Both the position numbers and the translations under genes were made by a program. The notes below the pieces were generated by a model. That model saw only the letters and a program-made list of their open reading frames with translations. It did no database searches and had not been told where the DNA came from. From positions 1 through 64,000 of the forward strand of contig CAJQUW010001671.1 of assembly GCA_907163375.1 (NCBI GenBank): 64,000 nucleotides of DNA. The letters run 5' to 3'. Position 1 is the first letter of the stretch, and the number at the start of each line of letters is the position of its first letter. Origin of the DNA: Prostheceraeus crozeri. Lineage: Eukaryota; Platyhelminthes; Polycladida; Euryleptidae. This document shows positions 31,624 through 42,503 of this stretch, one piece after another.

Positions 31624-31938
31624 TTCAATGAAACGAACTTTGATGTAATGTGTAAATAGCTTACTCATCCTCACATAACTGCAAATCTCGTACTCTTGTC
31701 CTGTTGTATACAAGGTGTCCGCGACTGCGCTTCGGGAGGATAGTGCAGAAGGTCCAGGGTTCGAGTCTACGCCTTGAGAGGTACCACCGCTTTCGGAATA
31801 TAATAAATATTAATGACTTTTATATTTCACAGCGCAAAATGTCTGTGATCATTGCTTCCATAATGAAGTTTATTCTTTCCAAAGTGAACTTGAATTTTCA
31901 TGAGTGCAATAAAGATCTTTATTTGTCTCCGTGCATGT
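31624..31938 (+). promoter_or_regulatory. NF-kappaB 3' UTR and poly(A) signal
   Basis: AATAAA at 31908-31913, 285 bp after the stop, is followed by T/G-rich TTTATTTGTCTCCGTGCATG, the arrangement of a functional polyadenylation site. A second AATAAA at 31802-31807 is possible. The UTR includes a tRNA-like SINE half (CAGGGTTCGAGTCT, 31750-31775). A hAT element begins at 31939, at the downstream T/G-rich element. Confidence 0.6.
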
Positions 31939-32986
31939 CAGTGGCGTCTTCTCCGTACCTGCGAGGCCTTCGGCGCATCCTAAATAATGATTTACCAACA
32001 TTTATAAAAATGAAGAGTGTCATCATTCATTTAAATTCGATAGTTTCTCGTAGTAGCTGTCCGTAGCTCAACCTCAGAGTGAACAGTTTTGCTGCGCGTG
32101 CACGAATCACAGCTGTTTTCTTCTAACGATTAGACACACATGCTAGTCGTGTGTTCAGACAGCAAAAGAGAGTTGTGTGCGTGTGAGGCAGCAAGCGCAC
32201 GCGTCCGCACCAATATCGGCTTCCCCGATAGACATAGTGCTTTGCCTTCTCCAATTTTTGCAATGAAATTCTCCGTTATTCTTGATCGAGGCTCGGTACT
32301 TAAATATAGAAAGGAAAACGCAAATCAATTGCTCCTGTCCTTCGTTTCTCGTCGGAGAGACCACTACGTCAACAGTAGCAGATGGATGACGTTCAGATAA
32401 GACTGCGATCAGATTATGAGCGTTCTCCAATGAGTGCAGAGTAATGCATCTGACTCGAACACCCAGATTCCGTAGAATTCCATAATTTGCTTTTGCGTGA
32501 TTGATGTGACGCTATGTTTAGTACTGTAGATGAGATCATAATCACGCCTTTCGTCCGAAAGGTATATACTGAAAAGATGACAGTCGTCAAGCAAGGTAGG
32601 CCAACACCTGATTTAAAAATTGAAAGAACTGACAGAGAAAGAAATACACAACACATTCTAATGCATCAAAATTTCAAACATGTGAGTGGCTGACCGGCCA
32701 TGAGAAACACAAGAAACTGTTTCCCTTCCTCCTTTTTTCTCGAGAAAATGTGGTCTGGACAGAGAGGGGATATAGTAATCTCAGCTCCTTGAGTAAGGCG
32801 GTAAGAGACATGGGCAATCAACTTCTCATGTGCACATTCACTTTGCCTTAAAAAATGTTCGGGAAATTGTTATTAAAAATTCAGCTTTTATGAAAATTAA
32901 TGTTATAACATAAAAAAAGTCTGGTATAGAAATAGTATTCCAATGCCGAGCGAAGGCCTGTGGTCTGGGAGCACGCGACGCCACTG
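31939..32986. mobile_element. Non-autonomous hAT element, copy 1 of a family
   Basis: Ends CAGTGGCGTC / GACGCCACTG with perfect 8-bp duplications GTGCATGT (31931-31938, 32987-32994). Nearly identical to 60893-61959 over its full 1.05 kb. No transposase; the ORFs on both strands are shared only because the copies are recent, and have no known domain. Confidence 0.93.
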
Positions 32987-34276
32987 GTGCATGTATTGTA
33001 GAAATCCTATCCCTTTATTTTACCTGTAAAGCAGATTATCGCCGGCCCAGGAGATGATAATCTATGCCAATTATCAGCGCTCTTGTCCTGCTTTAGTATA
33101 GAGTAGATCTGAGAATAGATATTTACACGATTGATGAAGCTAAATTTCTATTGAGAAACTCTTGATAATCATAGACATATCAGTCACAATCCGTCCTTGA
33201 TATCATAGCACGTCGCCAAATAAAATTCTCTACACAACTCCTGCATGAAATTGCTTCAACATAGCATTCACACTCGTTAGATTCAAATGGACCTCACCCT
33301 TACGGGCTGGGGGATTTAAGATATCCAACTCGTGGAATGCTATAAAGAAGCAATCAGTCACCAGTTGGGTAAATAACCATTATTGTGCGTAATTGAGCTA
33401 TGGTACAATGTGGGAAAAGGAAGGCAATGATGATAGGTAATGATTAAGGTAATGATGATTTCTCTATCTATGCATGTGAAAGACATTTTTGAATTTTCAA
33501 TCAGCGGATATCTACATGCGTATTCATAGCATTGCTGCCCAGTTCATTTCAATGACACACAATAGTATTAACTTAGCTTTTTTCGGGCAACAATGTGGGA
33601 CATTTTCAGGCGCTTACACGCCCTCAAAAATCCATGTCAATGTTATAGTGCACTCATTGAAAAGCATTAGCACGGAGAAAGTTCTTCATCCTTGAAAACG
33701 GTGAATTCCGCATGGATGTCTCAAGAAATACCGTTGATATCTACAATTCCATAACAAATAGAGGCAGATTTTTAACAGTTTTGAATTTCTGATGGTCATA
33801 GAACACTTCACCAGGAGGTTGATAATATGAATAGTAATTTAGGTAACTAGTGCAAAGCATCGATCTTTAATGTATTTTTTAGATAAAAATGTCGATCCAC
33901 GGGGTCGAAGAGTGAGGGCATATTTGTTCGAGAATAATGCAATTAAGATCTTTGCACGAATTGCGCAAGTAACTTTATATTTCACAGCATCATTAGAATC
34001 TATGTAAATCTGTAATCTGATAATTTAAATATCAGTATGGAAATTGTTCAGATATAGGATTGATTAATTCCACACAGCAGTCAACACTATGACATTCACT
34101 GTAACATGGTATTATCTAATTTCTCCATGGAATTGGATCTTTTATGCATTCGCGCGTGCATGGATATAGATACATTTCTTCGACTTTTTTCTATCGATTA
34201 TCAAAATTGATATCGCAACCTCAAATATCGAATTTGCAATATCAGCTACTTTGTCTAACTGTCGGTTGATAACATC
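32987..34276. other. Intergenic, nothing recognised
   Basis: About 1.3 kb of AT-rich DNA between the genes' 3' ends; no gene, RNA or repeat supported. Confidence 0.5.
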
Positions 34277-34413
34277 GTTACAGTTTGCTTTTTAGGTGTA
34301 TACTGCTTTTATTGACTAGCTATGGTAGATATAAAGCTTGTTTACGGCTCGGTTTATTTCACACCATAACTAGTCAATAAAAAGCAGTATAAACCGTAAA
34401 AGCAAACTGTAAC
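34277..34413. repeat. 137-bp palindromic fold-back MITE
   Basis: GTTACAGTTTGCTTTT ... ACTGCTTTTATTGACTAG on the left is mirrored by CTAGTCAATAAAAAGCAGTA ... AGCAAACTGTAAC on the right around a loop of about 35 bp. Small hairpin-forming TIR element; no coding. Confidence 0.75.
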
Positions 34414-35489
34414 TGCTGTATATAAAGTTAGTAGAAATAAAAGCAGAGTATTAATGGTAGCTCGCAATTCAATATCTATGATATGAGAGTGGTGTGTGAC
34501 ACTCTCAATAACATCAGGAACAAAGTTGTGTCACAGCGATTTCCTTTGCCCTTGATCAGCATTGAATTTGATGTTTTTTCTGGTGCGGACAACCCGCACC
34601 TAAGGTAAGCTTTCCGATGTTCTCTGACTTCGTGATTTCCTAATTTTGCCGCGGCGGTATACGTTGTCTTTTTGTATCATCTGTCTCAACATCATCATTT
34701 CATTGTTAAAATTTCTTCCGTCATTTGTAGATTTCATTGTTTCGATCATTTTATTGTCAAATACATTTCTATCTTAGATAATTGGAGTTCTATCGGCGTA
34801 TGAAGAAAATTAGATCACCGAAATTTGTTTCATAGCTATCATAGAGTACGTATAGTAGGCAGAGTGTCGACTCAAACAAGTATCTGTATACACGGAAAAT
34901 TTTTATACGAAAAGAGATTACGTTCCTGTGGTCCAAAAATTAATTTGAGCACTTTAAAAAGCTTGAAATTTGTAAATTTTATACTACCGACGTGAAGCCA
35001 CTTTATAAGTAATATGAAGCAAGTTGGATATCAAAAGGAATGAATATTTGCTAAGCATCCTAACTAAGCGGAAATTAAGCTGATTATCAAGGGAATTTAA
35101 TTAGCCGCATTATAATGCAAGTCTTCATGAAGAAGTGGAGATGTTATTGTGCTTCTCTTGGCTGAAATTTCAAGTTTTTAATTCTATTTTCATCGATATG
35201 ATTCACTAAATTCATGTTTCATTTCTTAAATCTGAATAGTGATATGAATCCATTTACATCTTCTAGAGCAAATTGAAATCATTGTCTTGTTACTTTTTTC
35301 TCTACCACGTGGCAAGTTGCTTTTGATAGGCCCTATGATCACATATTTAAGAGAATACACCTAAGGTTGCGCATGAAGTATTGGTAATCACGTTAGAGAA
35401 ATATGGGTAGAGCGTGAGCCCTAACTCCAGAGGCTATACTTACTTTCCATATTCTGGAAATAGCAGCGACCATAGAAGATACTTTTCAG
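34414..35489. other. Intergenic, nothing recognised
   Basis: No supported feature. Confidence 0.5.
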
Positions 35490-35650
35490 TTGAGTAGAAG
35501 TGCAGACTAATTCAAAATGATGGCCGTACTGCAGGAACTTACAATGAGCGCAAAAATGAATTCCTTTAATTTCTTGGAGATGGGAAAAATTAATTGATGT
35601 TGCTGTATTTCCTTCAAAATGCTTCGATAGCCACAGATTCAAAAAAAATC
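35490..35650 (+). repeat. Dispersed repeat R1, copy 2
   Basis: Diverged match to 845-1000 and 52590-52760 (AGTGCAGACTAATTCAAAATG, CTTCAAAATGCTTCGAT, CCACAGATTC). Confidence 0.55.
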
Positions 35651-35697
35651 AAATCATATACGCACTTATGTTCTCTTGTTAACGTTGACAGCAGGGA

Positions 35698-35756
35698 TTC
35701 GGAGTCCTATCATTTTTGCTGGAGTCGGAGTCCTATCAAATGATAGGACTCCGGCC
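35698..35756. repeat. Short inverted repeat
   Basis: GGAGTCCTATCA occurs at the left and right in opposite orientation (TGATAGGACTCC), forming a hairpin of about 59 bp. Confidence 0.55.
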
Positions 35757-35837
35757 TTTAACTAGACCCGAAATATAATACAAACAAACTATTCATTGCA
35801 ATTGATTTTCGGAAAAGACACCATTGTTAAAAATATT

Positions 35838-35945
35838 TCGTGTTTTTAGCCACTCGAATACCACGTGGACTTTTCACAGAATTTTGTTCTTCTTTTCCAG
35901 GTGGACACTTGGCCGGGTAAATCCAATTTATTCCACAACATTTCT
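35838..35945. repeat. Outlying unit of the CACGTG minisatellite
   Basis: CCACTCGAATACCACGTGGA followed by AGAATTTTGTTCTTCTTTTCC is one unit of the array at 37262-38110. The flank AAATCCAATTTATTCCACAA is the inverse of TTGTGGATTAAATTGGATTT at 37243-37262, just before the array. Confidence 0.7.
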
Positions 35946-36094
35946 GTCTTTTCAACTTTGGGTCTCAGATTTCCGTGAAAATTTGCATATACACTCATTT
36001 TTTACGCTGAACACGAAAATTTTAGCGGCGACCACACCAAATAAAAACTTTCCATAGAAATCTAGCACTTTTAAAAAGCCATTTTTTCTACATC

Positions 36095-36520
36095 TCGGTC
36101 AGAGGACAATGACCTCGTTCAGATAGATGTCGAACAGGAAACTCTTCGGCTTCTGCATTTGGGTTGCTGATGAAACTGGGAACTTAGGATGAATGCTTGC
36201 ATGCGTAAAGCGAAGTGACCAAAATGTAACGTATTGCATATAATGTCCGTTGGCCGTGACCCACCTTGTCCTCTGACCGAGATTTTTAAGGTCTCGGTCA
36301 GAGGACAAATTGATGTCGAACAGGAAACTCTTCGGTTTGTGCATTTGGGTTCATGAGACTGCGGGAACTTTGGACGAATACTTGAACGCGTAAAACGAAG
36401 TGATCAAGATGTAATTGCATACATTATCATGTCTTTAGATCGAGACCCTCTGACTGAGATCTTCAATTTCAACGTTGTCCTCTGACCGAGATTTTTTAGG
36501 GTCTCGGTCAGAGGACATTT
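36095..36520. repeat. Tandem and inverted repeats of a TCGGTCAGAGGACA motif
   Basis: TCTCGGTCAGAGGACA occurs at about 36094, 36293 and 36502, and inverted (TGTCCTCTGACCGAGA) near 36270 and 36478; further copies are at 36845 and 36868. Segments 36095-36290 and 36293-36440 are tandem duplicates (shared GATGTCGAACAGGAAACTCT). No coding; origin unknown. Confidence 0.75.
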
Positions 36521-37240
36521 TCGTGGTTTTTGGAGATTTTGAGAGGGTTAATTGATATAAATGAAAAATTTCTTTTGCATAGATGTTAAGAGCATGGATC
36601 CCTCCTATGCTGTGAAATTTCATCGATTCCTGACAAAATTTCTGGTTTCAGCATCCATATGAAATTTTTGGGAATATTCAAATTCTCTGGTCGAAAAAAC
36701 GGATAAAAATATTTTTAAATCAATATTGCACACTTGTAACGGCATCAAACTGAATTTTCTTTACGGGTTTATAAACTAGCACACTAGGATTCGTTTGGTG
36801 CAAAACGTTTAATGGAAGAATCAACATTCTTCGAGGAAAGGTACCTCGGTCAGAGGACAGAAAACGTCTCGGTCAGAGGACATTTTTTTCATTGGACAAT
36901 GGAAACCCAGTGAAAATTCAATGATTAATATTGATTATAATATTTAAAATTAGACTGTCTTAAAGAGCTGATCTTCTTCTTTCAGATGATATAAATATTA
37001 GTGGGTGTATTTGAATGTATCTAATCGAAAATCCGTGTTGAACTGAGAGTACTGCAACTTTGGACATGCTTTTTTGGTCTTTTTTCGGCAAAAAACGGCA
37101 ACTTGTGAAGAAGGTCTTGGCTTTGTGACTTTTTAAAAACCATGCCATAATAGATGAGATTTTTACGGTTCGATTAAAAAAAAACTATTGAAATCGGTTC
37201 AGAAATATGGATTTTACAAATCAAAGACACATTTTCGTCA
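36521..37240. other. Intergenic, scattered TCGGTCAGAGGACA motifs
   Basis: Beyond the motif copies at 36845 and 36868 nothing is recognised. Confidence 0.45.
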
Positions 37241-37261
37241 AATGTTGTGGATTAAATTGGA

Positions 37262-38110
37262 TTTACCTTTCCACTCGAATACCACGTGGAATTTGCACAG
37301 AATTTTCTTCTTCTTTTCCACGTGGACATTTCCACTCGAATACCACGTGGACTTTGCACAGAATTTTGTTCTCCTTTTCCATGTGGACACTTCCACTCGA
37401 ATACCACGTGGAATTTGCGTAGATAATACTTTTCCACGTGGATCTTTCCACTCGAATACCACGTGGAATTTGCGTAGATAATACTTTTCCACGTGGATCC
37501 TTCCACTCGAATACCACGTGGAATTTGCGTAGATAATACTTTTCCACGTGGATCTTTCCACTCGAATACCACGTGGAATTTGCGTAGAATTTTGTTCTTC
37601 TTTTCCACGTGGACACTTCCTCTCGAATACCACGTGGAATTTGCACAGAATTTTGTTCTTCTTTTCCACGTGGACATTTCCACTCGAATACCACGTGGAA
37701 TTTGCGTAGATAATACTTTTCCACGTGGATCCTTCCACTCGAATACCACGTGGAATTTGCGTAGATAATACTTTTCCACGTGGATCTTTCCACTCGAATA
37801 CCACGTGGAATTTGCGTAGATAATACTTTTCCACGTGGATCTTTCCACTCGAATACCACGTGGAATTTGCGTAGAATTTTGTTCTTCTTTTCCAGGTGGA
37901 CATTTCCACTCGAATACCACGTGGAATTTGCGTAGAATTTTGTTCTTCTTTTCCACGTGGAAACTTCCACTCTAATAACACGTGGAATTTGCGCAGAATT
38001 TTGTTCTTCTTTTCCACGTGGACACTTCCACTCTAATACCACGTGGAATTTGCGCAGAATTTTGTTCTTCTTTTCCTCGTGGACATTTCCACACGAATGC
38101 CACGCTGAAT
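37262..38110. repeat. Minisatellite with about 25 CACGTG palindromes
   Basis: Two unit types of 55 and about 58-60 bp: TTCCACTCGAATACCACGTGGAA continues either to GCGTAGATAATACTTTTCCACGTGGATC or to an AGAATTTTGTTCTTC version. Each unit holds two CCACGTGG sites, so about 25 exact CACGTG sites lie in 0.85 kb. All three minus-strand frames are open for 230-290 codons because the 55-bp unit shifts frame by one at each repeat and contains no stop on that strand. The same peptides recur in every frame, so this is not a gene. Confidence 0.9.
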
Positions 38111-40449
38111 TATCCACGATGGACAATTCAACGTCGAATCCTCATCCAACAAATAAAAGCAACTTCATACGACGAAAATCCTGTAATATCACTTCAAAAA
38201 GTTACCGCTTCGCATCAATATAGACGAAAAACTTCCACGTGAATTCGAGAATGTCATGTGGATTAAAAGGAAATCCACGTAACATTTTTCAGTGGGAGAC
38301 CTCCTAGAAAATAATTGAATGCCCCTGTAGCAAGGCTATATGCTGCGCCGTTATTATGTTCGTTTACCGCATAGGATCCACTTTATAATTTTTCAAACCA
38401 AATGTTTTTGCAAATTACAGCACATCAATCAGAATCTGTCATGCACAGCAGTCCTCATCATGCATCTGCAACACGCATTCGAAAACCTTCTTCGTGCATG
38501 GTTAGGGATTCTGCAAACGGAAGCAAATTAACTTTCATCTGATAGGCCTAGATCAGCGTCTATGGCATGGATTTCAGGAAATTGATATAGGACCTATGAT
38601 GCACTGGATATCAGGATATATCGCCCTGTGGATGCTAGTACAGAATTTCTATCGAAGACAACACATTTTAACGTACGCGTAGTTACACATGACCCCAAAC
38701 ATCATTGGCTATGCGGGATATTGCTGCAATATGAGTTAGTATAGTTGGCAGTCCTGTTAGACTTTGCGTCTCATATGTGTCTACAGAGGCTAAACAATGT
38801 GATAGGACCTCAATTTCATGCTCAGGGAAGACAGAACATGCTTAGCGGTTCATCCGTGGTTCAAGCGGTTCATCCGTGGTTCAAGCGCAGACAACCGTAG
38901 ACGACGCGCAAACTATAAACGGTCGCCTGCGCGTATTCATAAACATTCCCCATGTTTTAACAGCATCAGATCAAGTGATTTCTGACTCTTAGTGCAGCGC
39001 GTATGTACGCGGGTAGAAGAATAGAATGTCCTTATAACCACGGATGTTTGGGGTGTTCCGTAATTACGCGTGAATCACGCGTGGCATGTCACCTTGCGTT
39101 GCGTGGTTCATCCTCAATGCCTCAGTCGTCGACTCATCGAAATATGTATTAATTGGAATTTTTGAGACAATTCGGATTGATTCCATGTATTTCACAAATT
39201 TCGGAAGATAGGTACTGGCTGAATGCTAGACATTGGCAAAGTTTTTTCCGTGATGATTGACATCTTTGTAAATGAACTCAAAATTTTTGATCTTTCATTA
39301 AAAATGACATGTGATGTAGGCCTAAGGAGAAACGAAGGCGAGACTCTATAAGTTAGGTCACATAATTCGGTGGTGCGTACCTACGGCTTACTTAATTTTC
39401 CGCTCCATTTTTTGATCTTCACCAAGTTAGACCTAGAATGTTATATAACTGCTTGCTATCTGAAACCACCAAGCGCAACCGCGTAATTTGAATGACACAA
39501 ACGCCTCTCATGATTGTCTGTGATATATCCACGGCTCTTCTAAATAGGCCTAGACTCACTAGGTGGGCTTATATCTGCATGCATAGACTAAGCAACGTAA
39601 TGGGACCAGGTTTTATACTCAGGTTTTATTACGCGTGGCATGTCACGTGTAAATATATATACATTGAACGGAAACCCCTACAGGTTTTGCCAAATTAAAT
39701 ACCACCACATTTGTTACAAACAAACTGCGGTACACTACACAGAACTCAGACGGTAGACAAAGACCTCACAATTATCATGTTTAGAAATGCTTCTTACTTA
39801 GAAAAACATCCTCAATTTTTTACTGCTTGTGTAAACTACTTTTACGTTCAGATCATATTTATGTACGAGTAGCTTTTCTATGGCTGTTACATTGATCTAA
39901 ATTGTGATACTTCATTTTTCTTATCACAGATAGAGTCATTTTGGTATTTTCGAATCCTATTGCAATACTAACTAATATTGAACCCTAATGCTTTCGAGTC
40001 TACGGAAGTGCTGCCTATTTAACATTTCATCTCGCACGTGTAGTCAACTTTTCATCAGAAGACATAGATTTCTGTTTAGATGTCTATGCTCCTTATAATG
40101 ACACGAAATACTTTCATACCCTGACGTGCTGTGCGCTATGTATTTCATTTCGAATTTGAAATTTTCATTGATAATCAAAATCTGGCAGTTCGATATCATT
40201 CCACCTGCGTGTTTTCACTGTGAATGCTCTTTGTGAAAGGTTTGTTTGTGAAGTTGAGGCTGTGATGGAAAATGATCAAATTTGAAGAACAGAAGAAGTC
40301 TTTTCTCATCAATTTATGTGATGGACAATTGAATGGAAAGAAATGAACGGAAAGTAAATGGAAAATAATTTCTTCATCTTTTCATTCAGGAATATTCTCG
40401 AAGGTCATTTTATTTGCAAATTAAAAACGAAAAGAAACCAAAAGTGATT
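38111..40449. other. Intergenic, short repeats only
   Basis: A 20-bp duplication (AAGCGGTTCATCCGTGGTTC, twice at about 38855-38895) and repeated ACGCGTGGCATGTCAC words (39078 and 39632) are the only structure. No gene recognised. Confidence 0.5.
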
Positions 40450-40455
40450 TTTATT
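40450..40455 (-). promoter_or_regulatory. Poly(A) signal of the minus-strand gene
   Basis: TTTATT on the plus strand is AATAAA on the minus strand, about 52 bp past the stop at 40507-40509. Confidence 0.5.
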
Positions 40456-40506
40456 TCAAATTCATCAGAAAATGTGAAAATAAATGAATTTGAAGTCATT
40501 GAGTTC

Positions 40507-40844
40507 TTAGCGATCTTGGATGTAGAGGAGCGGACAGCGATTCTCAGGAATTATAAAGACTTCGTCGTCGTCTTCAAGGAATTCCTGTTTGTCATCCTTC
40601 GAATCCTCCTCCTGTCCCTCTGCGGTTGTGTAGAAGTCGTCTCTATCATCCTCCGCCACTTCGAACAGTTTTTCTCCATCTCTGGAGACCGCTGTCCATC
40701 GACACATCTTCCACTGCTGCGGAGGTTTCTTCAACTTTTCTTGGAGAACATTCCGCAGTTCTCCGACAGTTGGCGGTCTCCGGAGGTGGAGGACGTGGAA
40801 TCCGTGTCCCAATGTATACGTGTAGTCCCACAGATAGAACTGAA
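40507..40844 (-). CDS. Terminal exon of an unidentified host gene (possible beta-grasp fold, acidic tail)
   Basis: Minus strand, acceptor TCTTCTTTGCAG/TT, stop TAA at 40507-40509: 338 nt, two bases to complete a codon, then 111 residues. The chain starts QFYLWDYTYTLGHGFHVLHL, continues RRPPTVGELRNVLQEKLKKP and WKMCRWTAVSRDGEKLFEV, then a very acidic loop (about residues 72-99), and ends EVFIIPENRCPLLYIQDR. Beta strand, TVxELRxxLQEKL helix, and a strand ending in LFEV look like a ubiquitin-like beta-grasp fold with an acidic insert, but I do not recognise the family. Entry phase matches the 66-nt Pro-rich exons. The 177-residue plus-strand ORF over the same DNA is its shadow. Confidence 0.7.
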
Positions 40845-41032
40845 CTGCAAAGAAGAGAAAATGAATGAATTTGACGCCAAGAATTTGTTTGGAATAATTC
40901 AGTTGAAGGTTCTGTTCATGGAAACATTAGAAGAAAAAGTGTTTTAATTTTCACGAAGTTGTTTGAATTTGACAACATTTTTATAAAATTCTCAAAAATA
41001 AAATTCAATTATAAAATAACAAGCGATGTTTT

Positions 41033-42441
41033 GGAAAGATTTGAAACAAATTTGATATTTTAGATTTATTTCAGCCATTCTCCGCAGCTGTCGTCAGATT
41101 AGGAAAATGAAATGACAGAAGTCTTTAAAATATCAAAAATAATTAAAAATAATTTGATAAAAATTCATTTCGTTGATGTTCCTTTCCCATGAAGGACGAC
41201 TCTGTATAGAATGTTTTTTAAACACGAACTAAGTTTAGAAATTCAATCTAGAAAGGCAATGTGAAGAAGTTTGCAAATTGAAGGTTTTGATCATCAGTTC
41301 AATGATCGCCGTTTTGGAAATTTGATATTTGAAGATCTATCGTCCTAATTAGATAATTTGCTCGTATTCGTAATTTTTTAGTATTTTTTCGCATTTTTAA
41401 ACGTCTCGTATTAAGAAAATCTTTAAAATGCATTAGAATGCAATATCAATAACATCAGTTTATTTAACGAAATTACTTACAAATTCCTATGAAGGAATAG
41501 TAGACTCAAGAGGTTCATTTTCGGAGCTTCAAAATTCATTTAATTGAAAATCTTGATAATTACTCTTTTCACAAAAATTCAATCGGAACATAAGCTTTTA
41601 CTTCTGACTCAATCACTGCGAAGCGGACAAATAATGTTCTGTTCATCAATTTCCAAGTAAGGAAAGGCAACTTATTTCTTTGAAAAGCGAAGTCCCTGTT
41701 GCAGGGACTCCAAATTTCCTTGAGGTATGACTGTGATGGCCATTGACCATCCGAAGGGTTCCCTTTAATCTAGCTGATTTTGCCTATGCCGAATTATTTT
41801 GCAAAATTAAAAAAAGACCATGCATAGAATTCGGTTGTGTAGACACTCAAGGAGATCAAGATGTGCAAGAGGCTCATTTTCGAGGTTTTAAATTAATATT
41901 CTCAACAAATCTGCAAGCTTGTCTATTTTCAAGTAAGCAAAACTATGAACGTGTTGCTACTTTTCTAATATCTTTTTGCATCAATGTATAAGATGTGAAA
42001 ATAAATATACTGCCGGTGCTTTGAAACAAAAATTGAAACATAATTGACCTGATTATCCATCATAATTAAGCCAACAATGAAATCTAAATGTGTAAATTCA
42101 GTCATCGATATCATTTGTTCTCTATAACATGAATGAACAACTTCTTAGTATCCTTTCATTGAGACCACAGCAACTCTGTTTCTTTCTGTTGTTCTGTCTG
42201 AGCTTTAATTATTTAACTAAAGAAGATGTAAAGAATCTCACGGGAACTGCGTTATTCCACGGCAAAATTTTCATAACGAATTTATTAATTGGATGTTCTG
42301 TTAGAACTTACTAGGAACCACGGGTCTAGACGGAGGAGGCAGAGAACACTGAGTCGCAGATTCTTTCTTCGGAACATCTGCAAAAACGAAAACAATTCTA
42401 TTAACCCTTTGAATAAGAGAGCTCTGTTGTATCAAATTATT
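41033..42441. repeat. Segmental duplication, copy A
   Basis: Collinear with 49745-51347: CATTCTCCGCAGCTGTCGTC, TTGGAAATTTGATATTTG, GCATTAGAATGCAATATCAA, GTTCATTTTCGGAGCTTCAA and the 66-nt exon all occur in both in the same order and orientation. It lies in introns of the minus-strand gene and carries one exon. Confidence 0.85.
42312..42377 (-). CDS. Duplicated 66-nt Pro-rich exon, copy A
   Basis: Minus strand: acceptor CGTTTTTGCAG/AT, donor CCTA/GTAAGTTC. Two bases, 21 codons, one base. Encodes VPKKESATQCSLPPPSRPVV plus Pro. The exon has the same class at both ends, so it can be added or skipped without changing frame. With the terminal exon it joins as VP-I-QFYLWD. Homologous exon B at 51217-51282. 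Confidence 0.72.
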
Positions 42442-42503
42442 GAATATGAGAAATTCATTCATGTACAAATGATGCAGGATGTGCAGGTAGCCTACTACAA
42501 GTA

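Noticed and set aside
34277-34413. Hairpin as a microRNA precursor
   Set aside because: Arms of about 50 bp are DNA-palindromic to the ends like a MITE, without the single-stranded flanks and mismatched stem expected of a miRNA hairpin.
40414-40947. 177-residue plus-strand ORF
   Set aside because: It is the shadow of the minus-strand terminal exon 40507-40844, which has an acceptor site, a matching phase, a following poly(A) signal and a protein-like composition; the plus frame reads across the exon boundary with hydrophobic low-complexity sequence.
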